Assembly: GCA_963680875.1 (NCBI GenBank)
Contig: OY804583.1
Location: forward strand, 37,011,982-37,075,981
DNA: 64,000 nt
Source: Bathymodiolus brooksi
Lineage: Eukaryota > Mollusca > Bivalvia > Mytilida > Modiolidae
Direction of reading: 5' to 3'
Positions 1-15,000 of the stretch are shown piece by piece. Numbering within the stretch: the first letter of the stretch is position 1; each line of letters starts with the position of its first letter. A model generated the notes under the pieces. It made no database searches. It was given only the letters and a program-made list of their open reading frames with translations, and had not been told where the DNA came from. The position numbers and the translations under genes were made by a program.

Positions 1-3000
1 CCTAAAGCTCCCCTCTTAGTGAAGCACTGTGTTCATAGAAGTGATTCCCACATGTGACTTCAATAAAAAGTGGCTGGGTTTAACTAGTTTTATTGACCTA
101 AAGCTCCCCTCTTAGTGATACACTGCATTCATAGAAAGTGCTTCCCACATGTGACTTCAATAAAAAGTGGCTGGGTTTAACTAGTTTTATTGACCTAAAG
201 CTCCCCTCTTAGTGAAACACTGCGTTCATAGAAGTGCTTCCCACATGTGACTGCAATAAAAAGTGGCTGGGTTTAACTAGTTTTATTGACCTAAAGCTCC
301 TCTCTTAGTGAAACACTGCATTCACAGAAGTGCTTCCCACACGTGACTTCAATAAAAAGTGGCTGGGTTTAACTAGTTTTTTTGATCTAAAGCTCCACTC
401 TTAGTGAAACACTGCGTTCATAGAAGTGCTTCCCACATGTGACTTCAATAAAAAGTGGCTGGGTTTAACTAGTGTTATTGATCTAAAGCTCCCCTCTTAG
501 TGAAACACTGCTTTCATAGAAGTGCTTCCCACATGTGACTTCAATAAAAAGTGGCTGGGTTTAACTAGTTTTATTGACCTAAAGCTCCCCTCTAGGTGAA
601 ACAATGTGTTCATAGAAGGTGCTTCCCACATGTGACTTCAATAAAAAGTGGCTGGGTTTAACTAGTTGTATTGACCTAAAGCTCCCCTCTTAGTGAAACA
701 CTGCGTTCATAGAAGTGCTTCCCACATGTGACTTCAATAAAAAGTGGCTGGGTTTAACTAGTTTTATTGGTCTAAAGCTCCCCTCTTAGTGAAGCACTGT
801 ATTCATAGAAGTGCTTCCCACATGTGACTTCAATAAAAAGTGGCTGGGTTTAACTAGTTTTATTGACCTAAAGCTCCCTCTTAGTCAAACACTGCGTTCA
901 TAGAAGTGCTTCCCACATGTGACTTCAATAAAAAGTGGCTTGGTTTAACTAGTTTTATTGACCTAAAGCTCCCCTCTTATTGAAACACTGCGTTCATAGA
1001 AGTGCTCCCCACATGTGACTTCCATAAAAAGTGGCTGGGTTTAACTAGTTTTATTGACCTAAAGCTCCCCTCTAGGTGAAACACTGCGTTCATAGAAGTG
1101 CTTCCCACATGTGACTTCAATAAAAAGTGGCTTGGTTTAACTAGTTTTATTGACCTAAAGCTCCCCTCTAGGTCAAACACTGTGTTCATAGAAGGTGCTT
1201 CCCACATGTGACTTCAATAAAAAGTGGCTGGGTTTAACTAGTTTTATTGACCTAAAGCTCCCCTCTTAGTGAAACACTGCGTTCATAGAAGTGCTTCCAA
1301 CATTTGACTTCAATAAAAAGTGGCTGGGTTTAACTAGTTTTATTGACCTAAAGCTCCCCTCTTAGTGAAACACTGCATTCATAGAAGGTGCTTCCCACAT
1401 GTGACTTCAATAAAAAGTGGCTGGGTTTAACTAGTTTTATTGACCTAAAGCTCCCCTCTTAGTCAAACATTGCGTTCATAGAAGTGCTTCCCACATGTGA
1501 CTTCAATAAAAAGTGGCTGGGTTTAACTAGTTTTATTGACCTAAAGCTCCCCTCTTAGTGAAACACTGCGTTCATAGAAGTGCTTCCCACATGTGACTTC
1601 AATAAACAGTGGCTGGGTTTAACTAGTTTTATTGACCTAAAGCTCCCCTCTTAGTGAAACACTGCGTTCATAGAAGTGCTTCTTCCCACATGTGACTTCA
1701 ATAAAAAGTGGCTGGGTTTAACTAGTTTTATTGACCTAAAGCTGCCATCTAGGTGAAACACTGCGTTCATAGAAGTGATTCCCACATGTGACTTCAATAA
1801 AAAGTGGCTGGGTTTAACTAGTTTTATTGACCTAAAGCTCACCTCTTAATGAAACACTGCATTCATAGAAGTTCTTCCCACATGTGACTTCAATAAAAAG
1901 TGGCTGGGTTTAACTAGTTTTATTGACCTAAAGCTCCCCTCTTAGTGAAACACTGTGTTCATAGAAGTGATTCCCACATGTGACTTCAATAAAAAGTGGC
2001 TGGGTTTAACTAGTTTTATTGACCTAAAGCTCCCCTCTAGGTGAAACACTGTGTTCATAGAAGGTGCTTCCCACATGTGACTTCAATAAAAAGTGGCTGG
2101 GCTTAACTAGTTTTATTGACCTAAAGCTCCCCTCTTAGTGAAACACTGCGTTCATAGAAGTGCTTCCCACATGTGACTTCAATAAAAAGTGGCTGGGTTT
2201 AACTAGTTTTATTGGTCTAAAGCTCCCCTCTTAGTGAAGCACTGTATTCATAGAAGTGCTTCCCACATGTGACTTCAATAAAAAGTGGCTGGGTTTAACT
2301 AGTTTTATTGACCTAAAGCTCCCTCTTAGTCAAACACTGCGTTCATAGAAGTGCTTCCCACATGTGACTTCAATAAAAAGTGGCTTGGTTTAACTAGTTT
2401 TATTGACCTAAAGCTCCCCTCTTATTGAAACACTGCGTTCATAGAAGTGCTCCCCACATGTGACTTCCATAAGAAGTGGCTGGGTTTAACTAGTTTTATT
2501 GACCTAAAGCTCCCCTCTAGGTGAAACACTGCGTTCATAGAAGTGCTTCCCACATGTGACTTCAATAAAAAGTGGCTTGGTTTAACTAGTTTTATTGACC
2601 TAAAGCTCCCCTCTAGGTCAAACACTGTGTTCATAGAAGGTGCTTCCCACATTTGACTTCAATAAAAAGTGGCTGGGTTTAACTAGTTTTATTGACCTAA
2701 AGCTCCCCTCTTAGTGAAACACTGCATTCATAGAAGGTGCTTCCCACATGTGACTTCAATAAAAAGTGGCTGGGTTTAACTAGTTTTATTGACCTAAAGC
2801 TCCCCTCTTAGTCAAACATTGCGTTCATAGAAGTGCTTCCCACATGTGACTTCAATAAAAAGTGGCTGGGTTTAACTAGTTTTATTGACCTAAAGCTCCC
2901 CTCTTAGTGAAACACTGCGTTCATAGAAGTGCTTCCCACATGTGACTTCAATAAAAAGTGGCTGGGTTTAACTAGTTTTATTGACCTAAAGCTCCCCTCT

Positions 3001-6000
3001 TAGTGAAACACTGCGTTCATAGAAGTGCTTCTTCCCACATGTGACTTCAATAAAAAGTGGCTGGGTTTAGCTAGTTTTATTGACCTAAAGCTGCCCTCTA
3101 GGTGAAACACTGCGTTCATAGAAGTGATTCCCACATGTGACTTCAATAAAAAGTGGCTGGGTTTAACTAGTTTTATTGACCTAAAGCTCCCCTCTTATTG
3201 AAACACTGCATTCATAGAAGTTCTTCCCACATGTGACTTCAATAAAAAGTGGCTGGGTTTAACTAGTTTTATTGACCTAAAGCTCCCCTCTTAGTGAAAC
3301 ACTGTGTTCATAGAAGTGATTCCCACATGTGACTTCAATAAAAAGTGGCTGGGTTTAACTAGTTTTATTGACCTAAAGCTCCCCTCTTAGTGATACACTG
3401 CATTCATAGAAAGTGCTTCCCACATGTGACTTCAATAAAAAGTGGCTGGGTTTAACTAGTTTTATTGACCTAAAGCTCCCCTCTTAGTGAAACACTGCGT
3501 TCATAGAAGTGCTTCCCACATGTGACTGCAATAAAAAGTGGCTGGGTTTAACTAGTTTTATTGACCTAAAGCTCCTCTCTTAGTGAAACACTGCATTCAT
3601 AGAAGTGCTTCCCACATGTGACTTCAATAAAAAGTGGCTGGGTTTAACTAGTTTTATTTACCTAAAGCTCCCCTCTTAGTCAAACACTGCGTTCATAGAA
3701 GTGCTTCCCACATGTGACTTTAATAAAAAGTGGCTTGGTTTAACTAGTTTTATTGACCTAAAGCTGCCATCTTAGTGAAACACTGCGTTCATAGAGTGAT
3801 TCCCACATGTGACTTCAATAAAAAGTGGCTGGGTTTAACTAGTTTTATTGATCTAAAGCTCCACTCTTAGTGAGACACTGCGTTCATAGAAGTGCTTCCC
3901 ACATGTGACTTCAATAAAAAGTGGCTGGGTTTAACTAGTGTTATTGATCTAAAGCTCCCCTCTTAGTGAAACACTACATTCATAGAAGTGCTTCCCACAC
4001 GTGACTTCAATAAAAAGTGGCTGGGTTTAACTAGTTTTATTGATCTAAAGCTCCACTCTTAGTGAGACACTGCGTTCATAGAAGTGCTTCCCACATGTGA
4101 CTTCAATAAAAAGTGGCTGGGTTTAACTAGTGTTATTGATCTAAAGCTCCCCTCTTAGTGAAACACTGCTTTCATAGAAGTGCTTCCCACATGTGACTTC
4201 AATAAAAAGTGGCTGGGCTTAACTAGTTTTATTGACCTAAAGCTCCCCTCTAGGTGAAACACTGTGTTCATAGAAGGTGCTTCCCACATGTGACTTCAAT
4301 AAAAAGTGGCTGGGTTTAACTAGTTTTATTGACCTAAAGCTCCCCTCTTAGTGAAACACTGCGTTCATAGAAGTGCTTCCCACATGTGACTTCAATAAAA
4401 AGTGGCTGGGTTTAACTAGTTTTATTGGTCTAAAGCTCCCCTCTTAGTGAAGCACTGTATTCATAGAAGTGCTTCCCACATGTGACTTCAATAAAAAGTG
4501 GCTGGGTTTAACTAGTTTTATTGACCTAAAGCTCCCTCTTAGTCAAACACTGCGTTCATAGAAGTGCTTCCCACATGTGACTTCAATAAAAAGTGGCTTG
4601 GTTTAACTAGTTTTATTGACCTAAAGCTCCCCTCTTATTGAAACACTGCATTCATAGAAGTGCTCACCACATGTGACTTCCATAAAAAGTGGCTGGGTTT
4701 AACTAGTTTTATTGACCTAAAGCTCCCCTCTAGGTGAAACACTGCGTTCATAGAAGTGCTTCCCACATGTGACTTCAATAAAAAGTGGCTTGGTTTAACT
4801 AGTTTTATTGACCTAAAGCTCCCCTCTAGGTCAAACACTGTGTTCATAGAAGGTGCTTCCCACATGTGACTTCAATAAAAAGTGGCTGGGTTTAACTAGT
4901 TTTATTGACCTAAAGCTCCCCTCTTAGTGAAACAATGCATTCATAGAAGTGCTTCCCACATGTGACTTCAATAAAAAGTGGCTGGGTTTAACGAGTTTTA
5001 TTGACCTAAAGCTCCCCTCTTAGTGAAACACTGCGTTCATAGAAGTGCTTCCCACGTGTGACTTCAATAAAAAGTGGCTGGGTTTAACTGGTTGTATTGA
5101 CCTAAAGCTCCCCTCTAGCTAAAACACTGTGTTCATAGAAGGTGCTTCCCACATGTGACTTCAATAAAAAGTGGCTGGGCTTAACTAGTTTTATTGACCT
5201 AAAGCTCCCCTCTTAGTGAAATACTGCGTTCATAGAAGTGCTTCCCACATGTGACTTCAATAAAAGTGGCTGGGTTTAACTAGTTTTATTGACCTAAAGC
5301 TCCCCTCTTAGTGAAACACTGCCTTCATAGAAGTGTTTCCTACATGTGACTTCAATAAAAAGTGGCTGGGTTTAACTAGCTTTATTGACCTAAAGCTCCC
5401 CTCTAGGTGAAACACTGTGTTCATAGAAGGTGCTTCCCACATGTGACTTCAATAAAAAGTGGCTGGGTTTAACTAGTTTTATTGACCTAAAGCTCCCCTC
5501 TTAGTGAAACACTGCGTTCATAGAAGTGCTTCCCACATGTGACTTCAATAAAAAGTGGCTGGGTTTAACTAGTTTTATTGGTCTAAAGCTCCCCTCTTAG
5601 TGAAGCACTGTATTCATAGAAGTGCTTCCCACATGTGACTTCAATAAAAAGTGGCTTGGTTTAACTAGTTTTATTGACCTAAAGCTCCCCTCTTATTGAA
5701 ACACTGCGTTCATAGAAGTGCTCCCCACATGTGACTTCCATAAAAAAGTGGCTGGGTTTAACTAGTTTTATTGACCTAAAGCTCCCCTCTAGGTGAAACA
5801 CTGCGTTCATAGAAGTGCTTCCCACATGTGACTTCAATAAAAAGTGGCTTGGTTTAACTAGTTTTATTGACCTAAAGCTCCCCTCTTATTGAAACACTGC
5901 GTTCATAGAAGTGCTTCCCACGTGTGACTTCAATAAAAAGTGGCTGGGTTTAACTGGTTGTATTGACCTAAAGCTCCCCTCTAGCTAAAACACTGTGTTC

Positions 6001-9000
6001 ATAGAAGGTGCTTCCCACATGTGACTTCAATAAAAAGTGGCTGGGTTTAACTAGTTTTATTGACCTAAAGCTCCCCTCTTAGTGAAATACTGCGTTCATA
6101 GAAGTGCTTCCCACATGTGACTTCAATAAAAGTGGCTGGGTTTAACTAGTTTTATTGACCTAAAGCTCCCCTCTTAGTGAAACACTGCCTTCATAGAAGT
6201 GTTTCCTACATGTGACTTCAATAAAAAGTGGCTGGGTTTAACTAGTTTTATTGACCTAAAGCTCCCCTCTTAGTGGAGCACTGCGTTCATAGAAGTGCTT
6301 CCCACATGTGACTTCATTAGAAAGTGGCTGGGCTTAACTTGTTTTATTGACCTAAACCTTCCCTCTTAGTCAAACACTGCGTTCATAGAAGTGCTTCCCA
6401 CATGTGACTTCAATAAAAAGTGGCTGGGTTTAACTAGTTTTATTGACCTAAATCTCCCCTCTTAGTGAAACACTGCGTTCATAGAAGTGCTCTCCACATG
6501 TGACTTCCATAAAACGGGGCTGGGTTTAACTAGTTTTATTGACCTAAAGCTCCCCTCTTAGTGAAACACTGCGTTCATAGAAGTGCTTCCCACATGTGAC
6601 TTCAATAAAAAGTGGCTGGGTTTAACTAGTTTTATTGACATAAAGCTCCCCTCTTAGTGAAACACTGCTTTCATAGAAGTGCTTCCCACATGTGACTTCA
6701 ATAAAAAGTGGCTGGGTTTAACTAGTTTTATTGACCTAAAGCTCCCCTCTTAGTGAAACACTGCGTTCATAGAAGTGCTTCCCACATGTGACTTCAATAA
6801 AAGGTGGCTGGGTTTAACTAGTTTTATTGACCTAAAGCTCCCCTCTAGGTGAAACACTGCATTCATAGAAGTGCTTCCCACATGTGACTTCAATAAAAAG
6901 TGGCTGGGTTTAACTAGTTTTATTGACCTAAAGCTCCCCTCTTAGTGAAACACTGCATTCATAGAAGTGCTTCCCACATGTGACTTCAATAAAAAGTGGC
7001 TGGGTTTAACTAGTTTTATTGACCTAAAGCTCCTCTCTTAGTGAAACACTGCATTCATAGAACTGCTTCCCACATGTGACTTCAATAAAAAGTGGCTGGG
7101 TTTAACTAGTTTTATTGACCTAAAGCTCCCCTCTTAGTGAAATACTGCGTTCATAGAAGTGCTTCCCACATGTGACTTCAATAAAAAGTGGCTGGGTTTA
7201 ACTAGTTTTATTGACCTAAAGCTCCCCTCTTAGTGAAACACTGCGTTCATAGAAGTGCTTCCCACATGTGACTTCAATAAAAAGTGGCTGGGTTTAACTA
7301 GTTTAATTGACCTAAAGCTCCCCTCTTAGTGAAACACTGCATTCATAGAAGTGCTTCCCACATGTGACTTCAATAAAAAGTGGCTGGGTTTAACTAGTTT
7401 TATTGACCTAAAGCTCCCCTCTTAGTGAAACACTGCGTTCATAGAAGTGCTTCCCACATGTGACTTCAATAAAAAAGTGGCTGTGTTTAACTAGTTTTAT
7501 TGACCTAAAGCTCCCCTCTTAGTGAAACACTGCGTTCATAGAAGTGCTTCCCACATGTGACTTCAATAAAAAGTGGCTGGGTTTAACTAGTTTTAATGAC
7601 CTAAAGCTCCCCTCTTAGTGAAACACTGCATTCATAGAAGTTCTTCCCACATGTGACTTCAATAAAAAGTGGCTGGGTTTAACTAGTTTTATTGACCTAA
7701 AGCTCCCCTCTAGGTGAAACACTGCATTCACAGAAGTGCTTCCCACATGTGACTTCAATAAAAAGTGGCTGGGTTTAACTAGTTTTATTGACCAAAAGCT
7801 CCCCTCTTAGTGAAACACTGCATTCATAGAAGTGCTTCCCACATGTGACTTCAATAAAAAGTGGCTGGGTTTAACTAGTTTTATTGACCTAAAGCTCCCC
7901 TCTTAGTGAAACACTGCGTTCATAGAAGTGCTTACCACATGTGACTTCAATAAAAAGTGGCTGGGTTTAACTAGTTTTATTGACCTAAAGTTCCCCTCTT
8001 AGTGAAACACTGCATTCATAGAATTGCTTCCCACATGTGACTTCAATAAAAAGTGGCTGGGTTTAACTAGTTTTATTGACCTAAAGCTCCCCTCTTAGTG
8101 AAACACTGCGTTCATAGAAGTGCTTCCAACATTTGACTTCAATAAAAAGTGGCTGGGTTTAACTAGTTTTATTGACCTAAAGCTCCCCTCTTAGTGAAAC
8201 ACTGCATTCATAGAAGGTGCTTCCCACATGTGACTTCAATAAAAAGTGGCTGGGTTTAACTAGTTTTATTGACCTAAAGCTCCCCTCTTAGTCAAACACT
8301 GCGTTCATAGAAGTGCTTCCCACATGTGACTTCAATAAAAAGTGGCTGGGTTTAACTAGTTTTATTGACCTAAAGCTCCCCTCTTAGTGAAACACTGCGT
8401 TCATAGAAGTGCTTCCAACATTTGACTTCAATAAAAAGTGGCTGGGTTTAACTAGTTGTATTGACCTAAAGCTCCCCTCTTAGTGAAACACTGCATTCAT
8501 AGAAGGTGCTTCCCACATGTGACTTCAATAAAAAGTGGCTGGGTTTAACTAGTTTTATTGACCTAAAGCTCCCCTCTTAGTGAAACACTGAGTTCATAGA
8601 AGTGCTTCCCACATGTGACTTCAATAAAAAGTGGCTGGGTTTAACTAGTTTTATTGACCTAAAGCTCCCCTCTTAGTGAAACACTGCGTTCATAGAAGTG
8701 CTTCCCACATGTGACTTCAATAAAAAGTGGCTGGGTTTAACTAGTTTTATTGACCTAAAGCTCCCCTCTTAGTGAAACACTGCGTTCATAGAAGTGCTTC
8801 TTCCCACATGTGACTTCAATAAAAAGTGGCTGGGTTTAACTAGTTTTATTGACCTAAAGCTGCCCTCATAGTGAAACACTGCGTTCATAGAAGTGATTCC
8901 CACATGTGACTTCAATAAAAAGTGGCTGGGTTTAACTAGTTTTATTGACCTAAAGCTCCCCGCTTAGTGAAACACTGCATTCATAGAAGTTCTTCCCACA

Positions 9001-12000
9001 TGTGACTTCAATAAAAAGTGGCTGGGTTTAACTAGTTTTATTGACCTAAAGCTCCCCTCTTAGTGAAACACTGTGTTCATAGAAGTGATTCCCACATGTG
9101 ACTTCAATAAAAAGTGGCTGGGTTTAACTAGTTTTTTGACCTAAAGCTCCCCTCTTAGTGATACACTGCATTCATAGAAGGTGCTTCCCACATGTGACTT
9201 CAATAAAAAGTGGCTGGGTTTAACTAGTTTTATTGACCTAAAGCTCCCCTCTTAGTCAAACACTGCGTTCATAGAAGTGCTTCCCACATGTGACTTCAAT
9301 AAAAAGTGGCTGGGTTTAACTAGTTTTATTGACCTAAAGCTCCTCTCTTAGTGAAACACTGCGTTCATAGAAGTGCTTCCCACATGTGACTTCAATAAAA
9401 AGTGGCTGGGTTTAACTAGTTTTATTGACCTAAAGTTCCCCTCTTAGTGAAACACTGCATTCATAGAAGTGCTTCCCACATGTGACTTCAATAAAAAGTG
9501 GCTGGGTTTAACTAGTTGTATTGACCTAAAGCTCCCCTCTTAGTGAAACACTGCGTTCATAGAAGTGCTTCCAACATTTGACTTCAATAAAAAGTGGCTG
9601 GGTTTAACTAGTTTTATTGACCTAAAGCTCCCCTCTTAGTGAAACACTGAGTTCATAGAAGTGCTTCCCACATGTGACTTCAATAAAAAGTGGCTTGGTT
9701 TAACTAGTTTTATTGACCTAAAGCTCCCCTCTTATTGAAACACTGCGTTCATAGAAGTGCTTCCCACGTGTGACTTCAATAAAAAGTGGCTGGGTTTAAC
9801 TGGTTGTATTGACCTAAAGCTCCCCTCTAGCTAAAACACTGTGTTCATAGAAGGTGCTTCCCACATGTGACTTCAATAAAAAGTGGCTGGGTTTAACTAG
9901 TTTTATTGACCTAAAGCTCCCCTCTTAGTGAAATACTGCGTTCATAGAAGTGCTTCCCACATGTGACTTCAATAAAAGTGGCTGGGTTTAACTAGTTTTA
10001 TTGACCTAAAGCTCCCCTCTTAGTGAAACACTGCCTTCATAGAAGTGTTTCCTACATGTGACTTCAATAAAAAGTGGCTGGGTTTAACTAGTTTTATTGA
10101 CCTAAAGCTCCCCTCTTAGTGGAGCACTGCGTTCATAGAAGTGCTTCCCACATGTGACTTCATTAGAAAGTGGCTGGGCTTAACTTGTTTTATTGACCTA
10201 AACCTTCCCTCTTAGTCAAACACTGCGTTCATAGAAGTGCTTCCCACATGTGACTTCAATAAAAAGTGGCTGGGTTTAACTAGTTTTATTGACCTAAATC
10301 TCCCCTCTTAGTGAAACACTGCGTTCATAGAAGTGCTCTCCACATGTGACTTCCATAAAACGGGGCTGGGTTTAACTAGTTTTATTGACCTAAAGCTCCC
10401 CTCTTAGTGAAACACTGCGTTCATAGAAGTGCTTCCCACATGTGACTTCAATAAAAAGTGGCTGGGTTTAACTAGTTTTATTGACATAAAGCTCCCCTCT
10501 TAGTGAAACACTGCTTTCATAGAAGTGCTTCCCACATGTGACTTCAATAAAAAGTGGCTGGGTTTAACTAGTTTTATTGACCTAAAGCTCCCCTCTTAGT
10601 GAAACACTGCGTTCATAGAAGTGCTTCCCACATGTGACTTCAATAAAAGGAGGCTGGGTTTAACTAGTTTTATTGACCTAAAGCTCCCCTCTAGGTGAAA
10701 CACTGCATTCATAGAAGTGCTTCCCACATGTGACTTCAATAAAAAGTGGCTGGGTTTAACTAGTTTTATTGACCTAAAGCTCCCCTCTTAGTGAAACACT
10801 GCATTCATAGAAGTGCTTCCCACATGTGACTTCAATAAAAAGTGGCTGGGTTTAACTAGTTTTATTGACCTAAAGCTCCTCTCTTAGTGAAACACTGCAT
10901 TCATAGAACTGCTTCCCACATGTGACTTCAATAAAAAGTGGCTGGGTTTAACTAGTTTTATTGACCTAAAGCTCCCCTCTTAGTGAAATACTGCGTTCAT
11001 AGAAGTGCTTCCCACATGTGACTTCAATAAAAAGTGGCTGGGTTTAACTAGTTTTATTGACCTAAAGCTCCCCTCTTAGTGAAACACTGCGTTCATAGAA
11101 GTGCTTCCCACATGTGACTTCAATAAAAAGTGGCTGGGTTTAACTAGTTTAATTGACCTAAAGCTCCCCTCTTAGTGAAACACTGCATTCATAGAAGTGC
11201 TTCCCACATGTGACTTCAATAAAAAGTGGCTGGGTTTAACTAGTTTTATTGACCTAAAGCTCCCCTCTTAGTGAAACACTGCGTTCATAGAAGTGCTTCC
11301 CACATGTGACTTCAATAAAAAAGTGGCTGTGTTTAACTAGTTTTATTGACCTAAAGCTCCCCTCTTAGTGAAACACTGCGTTCATAGAAGTGCTTCCCAC
11401 ATGTGACTTCAATAAAAAGTGGCTGGGTTTAACTAGTTTTAATGACCTAAAGCTCCCCTCTTAGTGAAACACTGCATTCATAGAAGTTCTTCCCACATGT
11501 GACTTCAATAAAAAGTGGCTGGGTTTAACTAGTTTTATTGACCTAAAGCTCCCCTCTAGGTGAAACACTGCATTCACAGAAGTGCTTCCCACATGTGACT
11601 TCAATAAAAAGTGGCTGGGTTTAACTAGTTTTATTGACCAAAAGCTCCCCTCTTAGTGAAACACTGCATTCATAGAAGTGCTTCCCACATGTGACTTCAA
11701 TAAAAAGTGGCTGGGTTTAACTAGTTTTATTGACCTAAAGCTCCCCTCTTAGTGAAACACTGCGTTCATAGAAGTGCTTACCACATGTGACTTCAATAAA
11801 AAGTGGCTGGGTTTAACTAGTTTTATTGACCTAAAGTTCCCCTCTTAGTGAAACACTGCATTCATAGAATTGCTTCCCACATGTGACTTCAATAAAAAGT
11901 GGCTGGGTTTAACTAGTTTTATTGACCTAAAGCTCCCCTCTTAGTGAAACACTGCGTTCATAGAAGTGCTTCCAACATTTGACTTCAATAAAAAGTGGCT

Positions 12001-15000
12001 GGGTTTAACTAGTTTTATTGACCTAAAGCTCCCCTCTTAGTGAAACACTGCATTCATAGAAGGTGCTTCCCACATGTGACTTCAATAAAAAGTGGCTGGG
12101 TTTAACTAGTTTTATTGACCTAAAGCTCCCCTCTTAGTCAAACACTGCGTTCATAGAAGTGCTTCCCACATGTGACTTCAATAAAAAGTGGCTGGGTTTA
12201 ACTAGTTTTATTGACCTAAAGCTCCCCTCTTAGTGAAACACTGCGTTCATAGAAGTGCTTCCAACATTTGACTTCAATAAAAAGTGGCTGGGTTTAACTA
12301 GTTGTATTGACCTAAAGCTCCCCTCTTAGTGAAACACTGCATTCATAGAAGGTGCTTCCCACATGTGACTTCAATAAAAAGTGGCTGGGTTTAACTAGTT
12401 TTATTGACCTAAAGCTCCCCTCTTAGTGAAACACTGAGTTCATAGAAGTGCTTCCCACATGTGACTTCAATAAAAAGTGGCTGGGTTTAACTAGTTTTAT
12501 TGACCTAAAGCTCCCCTCTTAGTGAAACACTGCGTTCATAGAAGTGCTTCCCACATGTGACTTCAATAAAAAGTGGCTGGGTTTAACTAGTTTTATTGAC
12601 CTAAAGCTCCCCTCTTAGTGAAACACTGCGTTCATAGAAGTGCTTCTTCCCACATGTGACTTCAATAAAAAGTGGCTGGGTTTAACTAGTTTTATTGACC
12701 TAAAGCTGCCCTCATAGTGAAACACTGCGTTCATAGAAGTGATTCCCACATGTGACTTCAATAAAAAGTGGCTGGGTTTAACTAGTTTTATTGACCTAAA
12801 GCTCCCCGCTTAGTGAAACACTGCATTCATAGAAGTTCTTCCCACATGTGACTTCAATAAAAAGTGGCTGGGTTTAACTAGTTTTATTGACCTAAAGCTC
12901 CCCTCTTAGTGAAACACTGTGTTCATAGAAGTGATTCCCACATGTGACTTCAATAAAAAGTGGCTGGGTTTAACTAGTTTTTTGACCTAAAGCTCCCCTC
13001 TTAGTGATACACTGCATTCATAGAAGGTGCTTCCCACATGTGACTTCAATAAAAAGTGGCTGGGTTTAACTAGTTTTATTGACCTAAAGCTCCCCTCTTA
13101 GTCAAACACTGCGTTCATAGAAGTGCTTCCCACATGTGACTTCAATAAAAAGTGGCTGGGTTTAACTAGTTTTATTGACCTAAAGCTCCTCTCTTAGTGA
13201 AACACTGCGTTCATAGAAGTGCTTCCCACATGTGACTTCAATAAAAAGTGGCTGGGTTTAACTAGTTTTATTGACCTAAAGTTCCCCTCTTAGTGAAACA
13301 CTGCATTCATAGAAGTGCTTCCCACATGTGACTTCAATAAAAAGTGGCTGGGTTTAACTAGTTGTATTGACCTAAAGCTCCCCTCTTAGTGAAACACTGC
13401 GTTCATAGAAGTGCTTCCAACATTTGACTTCAATAAAAAGTGGCTGGGTTTAACTAGTTTTATTGACCTAAAGCTCCCCTCTTAGTCAAACACTGCATTC
13501 ATAGAAGTGCTTCCCACATGTGACTTCAATAAAAAGTGGCTGGGTTTAACTTGTTTTATTGACCTAAAGCTCCCCTCTTAGTGAAACACTGCATTCATAG
13601 AAGTGCTTCCCACATGTGACTTCAATAAAAAGTGGCTGGGTTTAACTAGTTTTATTGACCTAAAGCTCCCCTCTTAGTGAAACACTGCGTTCATAGAAGT
13701 GCTTCTTCCCACATGTGGCTTCAATAAAAAGTGGCTGGGTTTAACTAGTTTTATTGACCTAAAGCTCCCCTCTTAGTGAAACACTGCATTCATAGAAGTT
13801 CTTCCCACATGTGACTTCAATAAAAAGTGGCTGGGTTTAACTAGTTTTATTGACCTAAAGCTCCCCTCTTAGTGAAACATTGTGTTCATAGAAGTGATTC
13901 CCACATGTGACTTCAATAAAAAGTGGCTGGGTTTAACTAGTTTTATTGACCTAAAGCTCCCCTCTTAGTGATACACTGCATTCATAGAAGGTGCTTCCCA
14001 CATGTGACTTCAATAAAAAGTGGCTGGGTTTAACTAGTTTTATTGACCTAAAGCTCCCCTCTAGGTCAAACACTGCGTTCATAGAAGTGCTTCCCACATG
14101 TGACTTCAATAAAAAGTGACTGGGTTTAACTAGTTTTATTGACCTAGAGCTCCTCTCTTAGTGAAACACTGCGTTCATAGAAGTGCTTCCCACATGTGAC
14201 TTCAATAAAAAGTGGCTGGGTTTAACTAGTTTTATTGACCTAAAGCTCCCCTCTTAGTGAAGCACTGCGTTCATAGAAGTGCTTCCCACATGTGACTTTA
14301 ATAAAAAGTGGCTTGGTTTAACTAGTTTTATTGACCTAAAGCTGTCATCTTAGTGAAACACTGCGTTCATAGAAGTGATTCCCACGTGTGACTTCAATAA
14401 AAATGGCTGGGTTTAACTAGTTGTATTGACCTAAAGCTCCCCTCTTAGTGAAACACTACATTCATAGAAGTGCTTCCCACACGTGACTTCAATAAAAAGT
14501 GGCTGGGTTTAACTAGTTTTATTGACCTAAAGCTCCCCTCTTAGTAAAACACTGCGTTCATAGAAGTGATTCCCACATGTGACTTCAATAAAAAGTGGCT
14601 GGGTTTAACTAGTTTTATTGGTCTAAAGCTCCCCTCTTAGTGAAGCACTTTATTCATAGAAGTGCTTCCCACATGTGACTTCAATAAAAAGTGGATGGGT
14701 TTAACTAGTTTTATTGACCTAAAGCTCCCCTCTTAGTGAAACACTGCGTTCATAGAAGTGCTTCCCACATGTGACTTCAATAAAAAGTGGCTGGGTTTAA
14801 CTAGTTTTATTGACCTAAAGCTCCCCTCTTAGTGAAACACTGCGTTCATAGAAGTGCTTCTTCCCACATGTGACTTCAATAAAAAGTGGCTGGGTTTAAC
14901 TAGTTTTATTGACCTAAAGCTGCCCTCATAGTGAAACACTGCGTTCATAGAAGTGATTCCCACATGTGACTTCAATAAAAAGTGGCTGGGTTTAACTAGT

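Noticed and set aside
977..4865. Minus frames of 63-76 codons repeated in the satellite
   Set aside because: They recur with the 96-bp monomer (32 codons) and differ only as monomers differ; no support as genes.
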